From the NCBI GenBank assembly GCA_029941095.1, contig JAPYRO010000005.1, positions 2,942 through 19,405 on the forward strand: 16,464 nt of DNA, written 5' to 3'. Positions 6,261 to 14,797 of the stretch are shown piece by piece. Made by a program: the position numbers and the translations under genes. Position 1 is the first letter of the stretch. The number at the start of each line of letters is the position of its first letter. Source of the stretch: Dehalococcoidia bacterium. GTDB lineage: Bacteria > Chloroflexota > Dehalococcoidia > UBA6926. Below the pieces are notes generated by a model that searched no databases, had not been told where the DNA came from, and saw only the letters and a program-made list of their open reading frames with translations.

Positions 6261-7476
6261 AGTGCAAAAGTATGGTGGGACGTCTGTTGCTACCATAGAT
6301 AATATACAAAAGATCGCAAAAAAAGTTGCAGATGATTATTCTAAGGGTGATGATTTTGTAATAATTGTTTCAGCTATGGGTGATACCACGGATGATTTGA
6401 TCAATCTTGCCAAACAAATCTCAGACGATTTAGACCTTCGTGAGATGGATAAATTACTATCTACAGGTGAGAGTGTTTCCAGTGCATTACTAGCGATGTC
6501 TTTCCATAATTTGGGTATAGAGGCGTTGAGTCTAACTGGCGCGCAAGCTGGGATACATACCGACTCTTTTTTCTCAAGAGCTTCTATATCTGATATCGAA
6601 CCATCTAGGATTATTCGAGAAATTGAACAAAGGAAAATAGTGGTTGTCGCAGGGTTTCAAGGAATCGATGGCGATGAGGAATTAACTACATTGGGCCGAG
6701 GTGGCTCTGATACAACTGCAGTAGGAATAGCTGCTGCTATGGATGCAGACATATGTGAGATCTATACTGATGTGGAAGGTGTTTATCAAGCTGACCCAAG
6801 ACTAATACCCAATGTTAACCGTATAGATGAAATATCTTATGAGGAGATGTTGGAATTATCAAGTGAGGGCGCAAAGGTCATCCATAGTAGAGCCGTGGAA
6901 CTTGCTTTGTTAAACGAAACACCTATTTTTGTAGGGTCTACTTTTAGCGATAATAGGTCAGGTACATTAATTCAAGGGAGCATTGATATGGAAAGTAGTA
7001 ATAAAGTTCGTGGTATAACTCACGATAGAAATGTAGCTAGAGTTACGGTTTCTGGCGTCCCTGATGTCCCTGGGATAGCTGCGAAAATTTTCGCTCCTTT
7101 AGCTGATTATGGAATCAGTGTTGATATTATAGTTCAGAATACCGGACACGATGGCTATAGCGACATGTCTTTCACGGTCACTCAAGATAGTTTAGATTCG
7201 ACGCTTGTTTATGTTAAAGATTTAGCAGCAGAGTTGGGGGCTAACGAGGTTACTGGAGATTCGTCGCTTGCGAAAGTGAGTATTGTGGGAGCTGGGCTTC
7301 AGAACTCTCCGGGATATGCGGGGACTATGTTTAAAGCACTTAATGATGCCGGGGTAAATATAGAGATGATAACAACAGCTGAGATCAGTATCACATGTGT
7401 TATTAAACAAGATTCAGTTGAGGCAGCCGTAAAAGCACTGAATAAAGCTTTTTTGGTTAATAATTCGAATCCGTAA
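6250..7476 (+). CDS. lysC: Aspartate kinase
   Basis: Phosphorylates aspartate with ATP, the first step to lysine, threonine and methionine. Starting at TTG 6250 the protein has 408 residues, the usual length for monofunctional enzymes, and begins (M)VLRVQKYGGTSVA. That places the substrate-binding KYGGTS at 7-12 as expected. The kinase domain (about 1-250) includes the VSAMGDTTD loop, GFQGIDGDEELTTLGRGGSD and the nucleotide-binding YTDVEGVYQADPR. Two ACT regulatory domains follow, about 265-335 (VSGVPDVPGIAAKIF) and 342-408 (VGAGLQNSPGYAGTMFKAL, then NIEMITTAEISITCVI). This tandem ACT arrangement usually means feedback inhibition by lysine and/or threonine. Translation is coupled to thrB by an 11-base overlap and an internal ribosome-binding site. 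An MFS gene follows after 7 bases. Confidence 0.96.
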   Translation: MVLRVQKYGGTSVATIDNIQKIAKKVADDYSKGDDFVIIVSAMGDTTDDLINLAKQISDDLDLREMDKLLSTGESVSSALLAMSFHNLGIEALSLTGAQAGIHTDSFFSRASISDIEPSRIIREIEQRKIVVVAGFQGIDGDEELTTLGRGGSDTTAVGIAAAMDADICEIYTDVEGVYQADPRLIPNVNRIDEISYEEMLELSSEGAKVIHSRAVELALLNETPIFVGSTFSDNRSGTLIQGSIDMESSNKVRGITHDRNVARVTVSGVPDVPGIAAKIFAPLADYGISVDIIVQNTGHDGYSDMSFTVTQDSLDSTLVYVKDLAAELGANEVTGDSSLAKVSIVGAGLQNSPGYAGTMFKALNDAGVNIEMITTAEISITCVIKQDSVEAAVKALNKAFLVNNSNP

Positions 7477-7483
7477 ACTGTAG

Positions 7484-8707
7484 ATGATTAAACATAACCC
7501 ATATAGATTTACTATATATATACTAGTCCTTTTCGCACACCTAGTATCAGCAGTGAACTTTATAGGCCCTTCTCCGGTACTTCCGATTGTGGTGGAGGAG
7601 TTAACTATTTCTAGCTCCTACGCGGGTTTATATGTTAGCAGTATGACGTTAGCGGTGACTCTTGCTAGTATTCCAATGACTATTTTGTCTAATAGATTTG
7701 GTCTTAGTCGGTTCTATCTAGCAGGATGGATAATTATTGGAGTTGGTGCAATTACTGTATTTGTAGATCAATTTGAATGGTTGTTATTGATCCGTACCAT
7801 CCAAGGATTGGGAGCCGCAATAATATTGCCAACTTCAGCCTCGGTAGTGATGCAATGGGCTCCTGAAAAAGAAATACCAATTATTAATACAGTAAACTTG
7901 GCTGCCTTTACGGTAGCAATGGGAGCGGGCCTAATTCTCGGTGCTCCGGTGGCAGAATCGCTTAGCTGGAAACTTTTACTATCATTCGAAGGAAGCTTAG
8001 GTATTCTCGGCGCTTTCTTATGGTTATTGTTGTATCGTTCAAATAGTAAAAAAGTCGATCAGAAAAGTTCTGACCAAGATATTTTGAAACAGATATCTGT
8101 GGTATTTAAAGATAAAATAACTTGGTTGTTATCAGCCGCTGTCGTTGGCCCATGGGCCCAGTTCATCGCATTGAGTACGTGGCTTCCCACGTATTATCTA
8201 ATGGAAAGAGGCTTTGATCTCGGCACAGCAGGTTTTACGACTTCTATTTTTACTTTTGCTGGATTGCCTGCAACTTTGTTTGGAGGTTTATTGATAGCTC
8301 GCCTAGATAGAAGGAGACCAATATTAATAGGAGCTGGAAGCTTGCTGGGTTTAGCTGGTTTGATGGCCGTTATTTCAACTAGTTTGCCTTTGATATATCT
8401 ATTTGTATTTCTGGCTGGGTTCTTGCAGTGGGTATACGAACCAGCTATTTTTACGGTACCAATGGAATTACGAAATTCGTCTCCCGAAAAAGCGTCAGCT
8501 ATGTGGGCGTGTATGCTGACAGCTGGAAATGCTTCTAGTTTTGTAGCACCGGTTATGGTTGGTTTACTGTTTGATATTACCGGTAATTACCTTCCAGGTT
8601 TCATTCTGGTTTTTGTGATGGCATATTCTCTATTCGTTTCTTCCATTTTCTTGCCTGAAACTGCTAAGAAAGACAATATCAATTCTATATTACCTTCTAA
8701 AAAATAA
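7484..8707 (+). CDS. MFS transporter
   Basis: Inner-membrane carrier of the major facilitator superfamily, 407 residues with about 12 hydrophobic segments in two halves. A charged central loop at roughly residues 185-210 (RSNSKKVDQKSSDQD) separates them. The loop between the second and third segments reads SNRFGLSRFYLAG, a motif-A-like turn, and RTIQGLGAAIILP resembles motif B. The substrate cannot be read from the sequence; the overall style resembles CynX/NimT or general exporter-like MFS proteins. The ATG at 7484 is 7 bases after lysC with no strong ribosome-binding site, so it is probably translated from the thrB-lysC mRNA. Import or export of an aspartate-family metabolite is possible but is inference from position alone. 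Confidence 0.85.
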   Translation: MIKHNPYRFTIYILVLFAHLVSAVNFIGPSPVLPIVVEELTISSSYAGLYVSSMTLAVTLASIPMTILSNRFGLSRFYLAGWIIIGVGAITVFVDQFEWLLLIRTIQGLGAAIILPTSASVVMQWAPEKEIPIINTVNLAAFTVAMGAGLILGAPVAESLSWKLLLSFEGSLGILGAFLWLLLYRSNSKKVDQKSSDQDILKQISVVFKDKITWLLSAAVVGPWAQFIALSTWLPTYYLMERGFDLGTAGFTTSIFTFAGLPATLFGGLLIARLDRRRPILIGAGSLLGLAGLMAVISTSLPLIYLFVFLAGFLQWVYEPAIFTVPMELRNSSPEKASAMWACMLTAGNASSFVAPVMVGLLFDITGNYLPGFILVFVMAYSLFVSSIFLPETAKKDNINSILPSKK

Positions 8708-8800
8708 AACGTATTTGTTTAGGAATCGTACCTTTCCCATGGTAAACTTTGGTGGATGAAAAATAGAGAATTAAATTTATTTAGGAGCTAGTTAATACCG

Positions 8801-9463
8801 ATGTCATTATACTCAGCATCCGATTCTCAGTTATCTACGAGCAATGGAGCTCGTAGATATTTCCAACAATTTTTGGGAGAGACCCATAATCTCACGGAAA
8901 ACGAACAACAATTCATACCTGTCATAGAGGACCTTAAGACAGATAACTTAACGGATCTTTGTGAACGGAGTTATGAATTTCTGCTCGCTGATCAGAAGGG
9001 TAACCAATTTACAATTGATTCAATCGAAGGGTTTTCTACGGACTCTCTAGATGATGTATTCACCATATTTTATGTCGCCTTAGTAGGTCTAGTTGCCGAC
9101 GAATTAACAATCGAAAGACCTTTAGTAGCCAGAGAAACTCAAGGTTTATTGATAACAGATGTTTTGCCTCCTTTGGCCCATGATCATTTGGTTTTAGTCG
9201 GTAGATTTACATTAGATGCTGTGCAAGCCAGGGTACTTCCCAGTAATTTGGCTGATATACAAACTTTGATAGTTGATCGCTTATCATCATTGGTGGAATT
9301 GGCGTCTCAGGCTATGATGGGGGGAGATGTCGATCCATTTGAGACGTTCGAACATCGAGATTGTAATAAATGTGGCCATTTACTCCAGTGCCATGTAGGA
9401 TTTGAAACCTGGACTGAAGTACAAAATGAGCACGATCAATGGTGCCCTGGTGCAAAGAAATAA
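8801..9463 (+). CDS. Uncharacterised 220-residue protein with four-cysteine C-terminal tail
   Basis: I do not recognise this family. The protein is acidic and appears mostly helical, without a signal peptide. A hydrophobic stretch at about 87-98 (FTIFYVALVGLV) is flanked by acidic residues and is more likely a buried helix than a membrane span. A second apolar segment lies at 116-134. The C-terminus has C188-x2-C191-x5-C197-x17-C215 with nearby histidines (H185, H193, H198, H211), a pattern suited to zinc or possibly an iron-sulfur cluster. AGGAG (8783-8787) lies 13 bases before the ATG, somewhat far. It is 93 bases after the MFS gene and 24 bases before the DUF6941-like gene, with which it probably forms a two-gene operon. 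Codon use looks like that of its neighbours. Confidence 0.75.
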   Translation: MSLYSASDSQLSTSNGARRYFQQFLGETHNLTENEQQFIPVIEDLKTDNLTDLCERSYEFLLADQKGNQFTIDSIEGFSTDSLDDVFTIFYVALVGLVADELTIERPLVARETQGLLITDVLPPLAHDHLVLVGRFTLDAVQARVLPSNLADIQTLIVDRLSSLVELASQAMMGGDVDPFETFEHRDCNKCGHLLQCHVGFETWTEVQNEHDQWCPGAKK

Positions 9464-9472
9464 TAATTTATA

Positions 9473-9478
9473 GAGGAG
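9473..9478 (+). promoter_or_regulatory. Ribosome-binding site fixing a TTG start
   Basis: GAGGAG ends 9 bases before TTG 9488. No ATG or GTG in that frame gives a comparable arrangement, so it supports TTG as the initiator of the small downstream gene. Confidence 0.65.
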
Positions 9479-9487
9479 AATAAAGTC

Positions 9488-9874
9488 TTGGATGCGGAAG
9501 TCACCGCTTTATTGTTAGGGCAGGATGCCTTCAGAGATGAACGAGGCCGAGCGCACGTTATAGGAATATTTGATACGGTGGGCGCACCTCAGTTCCCTAT
9601 GTCTTTCCAGTTTGCTATCTATTGTAGATTGCACGGGGAAGGAGAGCATACTTTCATAATTAGTGTCACCGACCCAAATGGGAATGAAGTGGTACATAGT
9701 GAACCTATAACAGCGCAATTATTACCGGTTCAGGGACACCAATTTTTTATGAGTCTTGGTTTACAGGCGGAGCACGAAGGTTTATTTAAGGTTCGTGTTT
9801 CTGTTGATGGTGTACTTTCTAGAGAAGTGCCACTTTTGATTGAGAAGGGACCTGATGAATGGCATCCAAATTGA
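9488..9874 (+). CDS. DUF6941-like small beta-rich protein
   Basis: A 128-residue protein starting at TTG with a good GAGGAG site. The N-terminal LLLGQDAFRDERGRAHVIGIFDTVGAPQFP region (nt about 9509-9598) matches what I remember of DUF6941 proteins, in which a strand, 'D..G...I.G.FD.I.AP.FP' and then a series of beta strands make up the whole protein. The remainder alternates strands and turns (FIISVTDPNGNEVVHSEPI; FKVRVSVDGVLSREVPLLI), consistent with an immunoglobulin-like sandwich. There is no signal peptide, membrane helix or catalytic motif, so it is probably a cytoplasmic binding or structural protein. It sits 24 bases after the four-cysteine protein gene, and the two may act together. 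Biochemical function is unknown. Confidence 0.7.
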   Translation: MDAEVTALLLGQDAFRDERGRAHVIGIFDTVGAPQFPMSFQFAIYCRLHGEGEHTFIISVTDPNGNEVVHSEPITAQLLPVQGHQFFMSLGLQAEHEGLFKVRVSVDGVLSREVPLLIEKGPDEWHPN

Positions 9875-9932
9875 TTTCCCTGTGAAAAGAACGATTAAAT
9901 TAGTATAAAGATTTTAAGAGTTTCCGTTAAAC

Positions 9933-9938
9933 TATAAT
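9933..9938 (+). promoter_or_regulatory. Candidate -10 box for hyuAB
   Basis: A perfect TATAAT in the 107-base gap between the DUF6941-like gene and hyuA would start transcription near 9945, leaving a leader of about 37 bases before ATG 9982. No convincing -35 box lies 16-18 bases upstream. The surrounding sequence is very AT-rich, so a chance match is possible. Confidence 0.35.
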
Positions 9939-9981
9939 TTATATATATTCAATGTAGACCTGATGTTGCGTGAGGGTATGT

Positions 9982-11970
9982 ATGATTGGCATCGATATAG
10001 GAGGTACCTTTACAGATTTTGTTTATATTGATGACGATGGCCATATTGAGATAGACAAAATTCCTTCTACTCCATCCGACCCATCTGTAGCATTTATGAG
10101 AGGATTAAGTAACAGATTATTCAATGCTGATGAACAAATTGTTCATGGATGTACTGTCGCTACTAATGCAGTTCTAGAGAGAAAAGGAGCTCGCACAGCC
10201 CTTATAACAACTTCTGGTTTCGCTGATGTGATCGAGATAGGGAGACAGAATCGCGATGACCTTTATTCTTTCGAGATTTCGCGCCCTAAACCTTTGGTTC
10301 CCCATGAATTGCGATTTGAAGTAAATGAAAGAATTGACAAACAAGGGCGGGTTTTAGAAAAACTGAAATTAGATTCGGTTGAGGATGTGATACAGCAAAT
10401 AAAAAAAGCAAAAGTTGAATCCATTGCAATTAGTTTATTGTTTTCTTTTATTTATCCATATCATGAACGGGCCATCCTTGATAAACTTACCCAAGCGTTA
10501 TCTGGTGTAGATTCGATTTTTATTTCTAGTGATATTTTTCCTGAATTTCGTGAGTACGAGAGAACATCTACAACAGTATTGAACGCATATGTTGCACCAC
10601 CAATGTCAAAATATCTTAGTAAACTTACGAATTTACTCTCAAATCATATGCGTATTATGTCTTCGTCAGGAGGCACTTTAGATTTTGCAGGTACATCGGA
10701 ATTACCAGTTAACACTTTATTGAGTGGCCCTGCAGGCGGTGTAGTTGGCGCTTTTTCAATCGGTAAAACCGCTGGAATTACAGATATTATTACTTTGGAT
10801 ATGGGTGGAACATCTACAGATGTTTCACTTTGTCAGGGGAGTATACAGTACACCAATGATTGGTCTATAGGAGGCTATGCTGTGAAGCTTCCATCTATCG
10901 CTATAGAAACCGTGGGAGCAGGAGGAGGATCTATAGCTTCAATAGATGAAGCAGGAGTGCTTTCTGTTGGCCCTGAGTCAGCTGGAGCCGACCCTGGACC
11001 TAGTGCGTATGGGAAAGGATCTTCTCCTACCGTTACGGATGCGAATTTAGTATTGGGTCGATTACCCGCAGACGTTAAATTGGCTGGAGATCTACCTTTA
11101 GATTTAAAAGCTGCTCAGAAATCTTTTGCTCCAATTGTTCAAAGAAGCAATTTATCATTAACAGAGGTAGCATTAGGTGTCATTAATATTGCGAATTCTA
11201 ATATGCAAAGGGCATTAAGGCGTGTTTCTCTAGAACGTGGATTTGATACTCGAAATTTTACCCTAGTAGCTTTTGGAGGTGCAGGCCCGTTGCACGCGTG
11301 CCAATTGGCAGAATCTATAGGAATCAAACGAGTTCTTATACCTCAATATCCGGGCGCTCTTTCGGCGTTGGGGATGCTATTTACGGATGTTGAGAATGAT
11401 TACTCAAAAATGTTGATGCAAGAAACCTCTCAGGTGGACTCAGAAGATCTGAAACTTCATTTTATGGAACTTGAAGAAAAGGCTACATTGAAATTGAAAA
11501 ATGGAGGTTTCTCAGCTTCACGAATAAAGACTAAGAAATTTATAGATTTTAGGTATCAAGGACAAGGCTATGAAGTCACGGTACCGTCGGACGGGAAAAA
11601 TTTAACAATTGCTATTAAGAGATTTCATAAGCTTCATAACCAGCATTATGGTCATAGTAATGAATCAGCGGTCGTAGAGATCGTGGCAATACGGTTGAAG
11701 GGTATTGGGGTTACAAATAAACCGAAAATCAGACCACATGAACGTAAAGGGTCTGGTGGCTCACAGGCAATAAAGAGGAACACGGTGATTGTCGAAGGAA
11801 ATGAACAAACGACAGCGTGTACTATTTATTCTAGGGACAAACTGTTAGTCGGGGACGAAATTAGAGGCCCAGCTCTAGTTGAGCAGCTTGATTCTACAAT
11901 TTTTTTGCCTAGCAACTGGTTCGGTAAAATAGATGGATATTTAAATATAATATTGGAACAAAAAATATGA
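9982..11970 (+). CDS. hyuA: Hydantoinase/oxoprolinase family protein, subunit A
   Basis: ATP-binding subunit of the N-methylhydantoinase / 5-oxoprolinase / acetophenone-carboxylase family, which uses ATP to open cyclic amides or to carboxylate ketones. From ATG 9982 the protein has 662 residues. Visible are the actin-like N-terminal phosphate loop MIGIDIGGTFTDF (1-13), HGCTVATNAVLERKGA (55-70), LSGPAGGVVGA (247-257), the second nucleotide motif LDMGGTSTDVS (272-282), GAGGGSIA, the ADPGPSAYG region and FGGAGPLHA. The position usually occupied by cysteine in PGPxCYG is alanine here (PGPSAYG). ATG 9982 follows TGAGGG; a GTG at 9970 in frame would add MRVC with no better site. It overlaps hyuB by four bases (ATGA), so the subunits are coupled. 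The exact substrate cannot be told from sequence. Confidence 0.9.
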   Translation: MIGIDIGGTFTDFVYIDDDGHIEIDKIPSTPSDPSVAFMRGLSNRLFNADEQIVHGCTVATNAVLERKGARTALITTSGFADVIEIGRQNRDDLYSFEISRPKPLVPHELRFEVNERIDKQGRVLEKLKLDSVEDVIQQIKKAKVESIAISLLFSFIYPYHERAILDKLTQALSGVDSIFISSDIFPEFREYERTSTTVLNAYVAPPMSKYLSKLTNLLSNHMRIMSSSGGTLDFAGTSELPVNTLLSGPAGGVVGAFSIGKTAGITDIITLDMGGTSTDVSLCQGSIQYTNDWSIGGYAVKLPSIAIETVGAGGGSIASIDEAGVLSVGPESAGADPGPSAYGKGSSPTVTDANLVLGRLPADVKLAGDLPLDLKAAQKSFAPIVQRSNLSLTEVALGVINIANSNMQRALRRVSLERGFDTRNFTLVAFGGAGPLHACQLAESIGIKRVLIPQYPGALSALGMLFTDVENDYSKMLMQETSQVDSEDLKLHFMELEEKATLKLKNGGFSASRIKTKKFIDFRYQGQGYEVTVPSDGKNLTIAIKRFHKLHNQHYGHSNESAVVEIVAIRLKGIGVTNKPKIRPHERKGSGGSQAIKRNTVIVEGNEQTTACTIYSRDKLLVGDEIRGPALVEQLDSTIFLPSNWFGKIDGYLNIILEQKI

Positions 11971-13550
11971 GCCCCGACGCAATATCATTAGAGATTTTCC
12001 GTAATCTCTTTTCTTCTATAGCAGATGAAATGGGGGTTTCGCTTGGGCGAACAGCTTTTTCGCCTAACATCAAAGAACGTAAAGATTATTCGTGTGCAAT
12101 ATTTGATGGAGAAGGTAGATTAATAGCTCAGGCAGAGCATATACCCGTCCATTTAGGCGCCATGCCAGCATCGGTCAAAGCTGCAATAGATAGTTTTGAG
12201 AGGTTGGATGCAGGTGATCTTATAATTTTGAATGATCCGTATATGGGCGGAACTCATTTACCTGATGTTACTTTAGTTTCTCCAGTTATTGCCAAGGAGA
12301 ACGGTACTAAGAAAAAGACCGTTGGGTTCGTTGCTTCCCGAGCACACCATGCAGATGTTGGAGGCATGTCTCCAGGTTCAATGCCTAACTCTAAGGACAT
12401 CTACCAAGAGGGTTTTATAATACCCCCAATAAAAATTGCAAAGAAAGGTGTTTATAACGAAGAAGTCTTTGAATTGTTTTATCGAAATGTTCGTACTTCT
12501 GAAGAGCGTGAGGGAGATTTACAAGCACAAATTGCCTGTAATAATCTGGGAGTAAAAAGGTTTCAATCCTTGTTTGAGGAGTATGGATTTATAGAGATTA
12601 AGGAACATATAAATGCGTTGATTGATTATGGGGAGGAGATGGTTCGTGCGACTCTCAAAAAGATACCGACAGGAACTTATTCGTTCTCAGATGAAATGGA
12701 ATCTTCGCAGCCTGATCAATCTGGGAAGACAATTAAAGTTAGTGTACAAAGTGATGGCGATGGTTCTATCTTAGTTGATTTTACTGGTACGTCTAGCGAA
12801 TCTAGGGATAATAATTATAATGCAGTATATGGTGTAACTGTGTCCAGCGTATTGTATTGTATACGTTGTTTGGCAGGCCCTCGTGTTCCGGCAAACCAGG
12901 GGGCATTTAATCCTATTAATATCATTGCTCCTGCAGGTAGTTTAGTTAACCCTAATCCTCCCAGAGCTGTAGCTGCAGGTAATGTGGAAACAAGTCAGAG
13001 GATAGTAGATGTGATATTAGGGGCGCTGTCTGAGGCATTACCTGAAATTATTCCTGCCGCTAGTCAAGGCACAATGAATAATATAACTATAGGAGGCTGG
13101 GATACACTCAGAGGGAAGCCATTTGCGTATTATGAGACGGTTGGTGGAGGAGCAGGTGCAGGACCTTTGGGTAATGGCACTTCGGCCATACAAACACATA
13201 TGACTAATACTTTGAATACTCCTGTAGAATCTCTGGAGTATCAGTTTCCATTTAGAGTACTAAAATATGCAATTAGGCGTGGGTCAGGAGGAACCGGAAA
13301 ATATTATGGAGGTGATGGCATAGTGCGCTCTATTGAGCTTTTGGAACACGCGACGGTCAGTCTCTTGACTCAACGTAGACAAAAAGGTCCTGCTGGATTG
13401 AAAAATGGAAGATCTGGTTCACCTGGGAAAAATATTATAGTTCGCTCAGGTATAGAAGAAAAACTAGGACCTAGCCAAATGATTGAAATGATGCCAGGAG
13501 ATATCATTACGCTTGAAACTCCCGGAGGAGGAGGCTGGGGCAGTAGCTAG
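11967..13550 (+). CDS. hyuB: Hydantoinase/oxoprolinase family protein, subunit B
   Basis: Partner subunit of HyuA in the same ATP-dependent amidohydrolase/carboxylase family. The 527 residues show the canonical NDPYMGGTHLPDVT (89-102), SRAHHADVGGMSPGSMP (124-140), the NNYNAVYGVT region, NPNPPRAVAAGNVETSQR, ETVGGGAGAGPLGNGTSAIQ written here only in part, and the family C-terminus TPGGGGWG. The length is normal for bacterial HyuB. Start ATG 11967 overlaps the TGA of hyuA (ATGA). The gene ends 13 bases from the convergent MFS gene. Related enzymes act on N-methylhydantoin, hydantoins, 5-oxoproline, caprolactam or ketones, so only the family, not the substrate, is assigned. Confidence 0.92.
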   Translation: MSPDAISLEIFRNLFSSIADEMGVSLGRTAFSPNIKERKDYSCAIFDGEGRLIAQAEHIPVHLGAMPASVKAAIDSFERLDAGDLIILNDPYMGGTHLPDVTLVSPVIAKENGTKKKTVGFVASRAHHADVGGMSPGSMPNSKDIYQEGFIIPPIKIAKKGVYNEEVFELFYRNVRTSEEREGDLQAQIACNNLGVKRFQSLFEEYGFIEIKEHINALIDYGEEMVRATLKKIPTGTYSFSDEMESSQPDQSGKTIKVSVQSDGDGSILVDFTGTSSESRDNNYNAVYGVTVSSVLYCIRCLAGPRVPANQGAFNPINIIAPAGSLVNPNPPRAVAAGNVETSQRIVDVILGALSEALPEIIPAASQGTMNNITIGGWDTLRGKPFAYYETVGGGAGAGPLGNGTSAIQTHMTNTLNTPVESLEYQFPFRVLKYAIRRGSGGTGKYYGGDGIVRSIELLEHATVSLLTQRRQKGPAGLKNGRSGSPGKNIIVRSGIEEKLGPSQMIEMMPGDIITLETPGGGGWGSS

Positions 13551-13566
13551 AATCTTGCTGATTCTA
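13548..13566. terminator. Perfect 7-bp hairpin joining two convergent stop codons
   Basis: TAGAATC (13548-13554), a five-base loop TTGCT, and GATTCTA (13560-13566) form a perfect inverted repeat. Its left arm begins with the TAG stop of hyuB, and its right arm ends with the reverse complement of the TAG stop of the minus-strand MFS gene. On the plus strand it is followed by TTTGTT. The stem is AT-rich and short for an intrinsic terminator, but its position suggests a shared bidirectional terminator or RNA end-protecting hairpin. Confidence 0.45.
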
Positions 13567-14790
13567 TTTGTTATCTCTGATTTGGTTCATAGGTTTGGTC
13601 ATGAATATCATTATAGTAGCTATTATGTACATACCGATTGCACTTTGGAACGCGAATATATAAGAATCATACAAATCAAAAATAATTCCAACCGCCCATG
13701 GACCTAAGGCCAATCCAAGCCCTTGCACCATACTTATACTGCCATATACGGTTCCAAAAGATTCATCTCCAAATAACTCTCCAACTATTAGGGGTACTAG
13801 AACCACGATTGCTCCCATACCGAGTCCAAAAAACACAACATAAATCCATAGTGCTGTAGTACTCTGGCTTGTTAGTAATAGAGTTAATGCGATGGTGTTA
13901 GATCCAAAAGATAATAAGGAAGCGTATCTAACAGGGACTCGATCAGAGATATATCCAAATGCTAATTTGCCTATTCCACCTATCCCTGCCGTGATTCCTA
14001 CTCCTAGGGCGGCTATAGTAGGGCTCATTGCATAATCTCTAAGGAAAGAAGCCTGATGTTGTATGACTCCAACAGTCGCAGCTGATGCCAATAGAAAAGC
14101 TGAACCTGCAAGCCAATAGGAAGGAGTTTTCATTGCGCGGGGTATTCTTTCAATAATAGTTCTAGGTTTTTGATCAGAGCCTTTTTCCGCCTTTATCGGT
14201 TCGTCTTTGATAATTAGATATACGAATGGCACGGGTAGGATGAGCAAAGTTAGTCCCAATATAATCGCCGTGGGGCCCCAATTAATTTGCTGAATGGCAT
14301 ATCCTAGGATAGGAGTCATTACTAGTCCTCCAAAAGCTATACCACTCATAGCTATGCCCATAGCTACCCCTCTATTTTTGTTAAAGTAGCGGGACACAAG
14401 GACGCCCACGGGTACGACGCCTGCAAATGCATTACCAACACCTAGTGCCCCCCATAAAACGTATAGATGCACCAATACAAATATTTGAGGGAGAATTAAA
14501 TAAGATGCACTTGATATGCATAGCCCTGTAATGATGATTATCTTGTTAGAATAATTATCCATTAATTTTCCCGCTATCGGTCCGCAAATTGCAGCAGCAA
14601 GAAAATGAATACCGATCGCTCCGCTAATTTCGCTTCTCTGCCAACCAAAACTTTCTTCAAACGGTATTATGAATAAACCGAATGCATAAAATGCCGAACC
14701 TGCACTGAGCATCATTAATAAAAACCCAAGCATGACTACGAGAGCTTCTTGGTTAAACTCTCGAACAGAGATCGGTAGTATTTTCTTCAC
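13564..14790 (-). CDS. MFS transporter, monocarboxylate-porter/OFA-like
   Basis: Inner-membrane carrier of 408 residues with about 12 hydrophobic segments. The first extracytoplasmic region, FIIPFEESFGWQRSEISGAI (40-59), resembles the 'GWSRSEIS' signature of monocarboxylate-porter and oxalate/formate-antiporter-type MFS proteins, so a small organic acid is the likely class of substrate. Other features are the SRYFNKNRGVAMGIAMSGIA segment and a charged central loop near 190-215 (KDEPIKAEKGSDQK). The initiator is GTG (14788-14790 on the minus strand) with no strong ribosome-binding site. It lies 7 bases after the hydrolase gene, so translation is probably coupled. It converges with hyuB. A role importing the hydrolase's substrate or removing its product is inferred from the operon. 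Confidence 0.87.
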   Translation of the reverse strand: MKKILPISVREFNQEALVVMLGFLLMMLSAGSAFYAFGLFIIPFEESFGWQRSEISGAIGIHFLAAAICGPIAGKLMDNYSNKIIIITGLCISSASYLILPQIFVLVHLYVLWGALGVGNAFAGVVPVGVLVSRYFNKNRGVAMGIAMSGIAFGGLVMTPILGYAIQQINWGPTAIILGLTLLILPVPFVYLIIKDEPIKAEKGSDQKPRTIIERIPRAMKTPSYWLAGSAFLLASAATVGVIQHQASFLRDYAMSPTIAALGVGITAGIGGIGKLAFGYISDRVPVRYASLLSFGSNTIALTLLLTSQSTTALWIYVVFFGLGMGAIVVLVPLIVGELFGDESFGTVYGSISMVQGLGLALGPWAVGIIFDLYDSYIFAFQSAIGMYIIATIMIFMTKPMNQIRDNK

Positions 14791-14797
14791 AAGCGAA

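Noticed and set aside
9970..9981. GTG start for hyuA
   Set aside because: It would consume the TGAGGG ribosome-binding site and add four residues before the normal start at the IGIDIGGTFTD motif.
13513..13707. Plus-strand 64-codon frame across the hyuB/MFS junction
   Set aside because: It overlaps conserved ends of both convergent genes and has no recognisable features.
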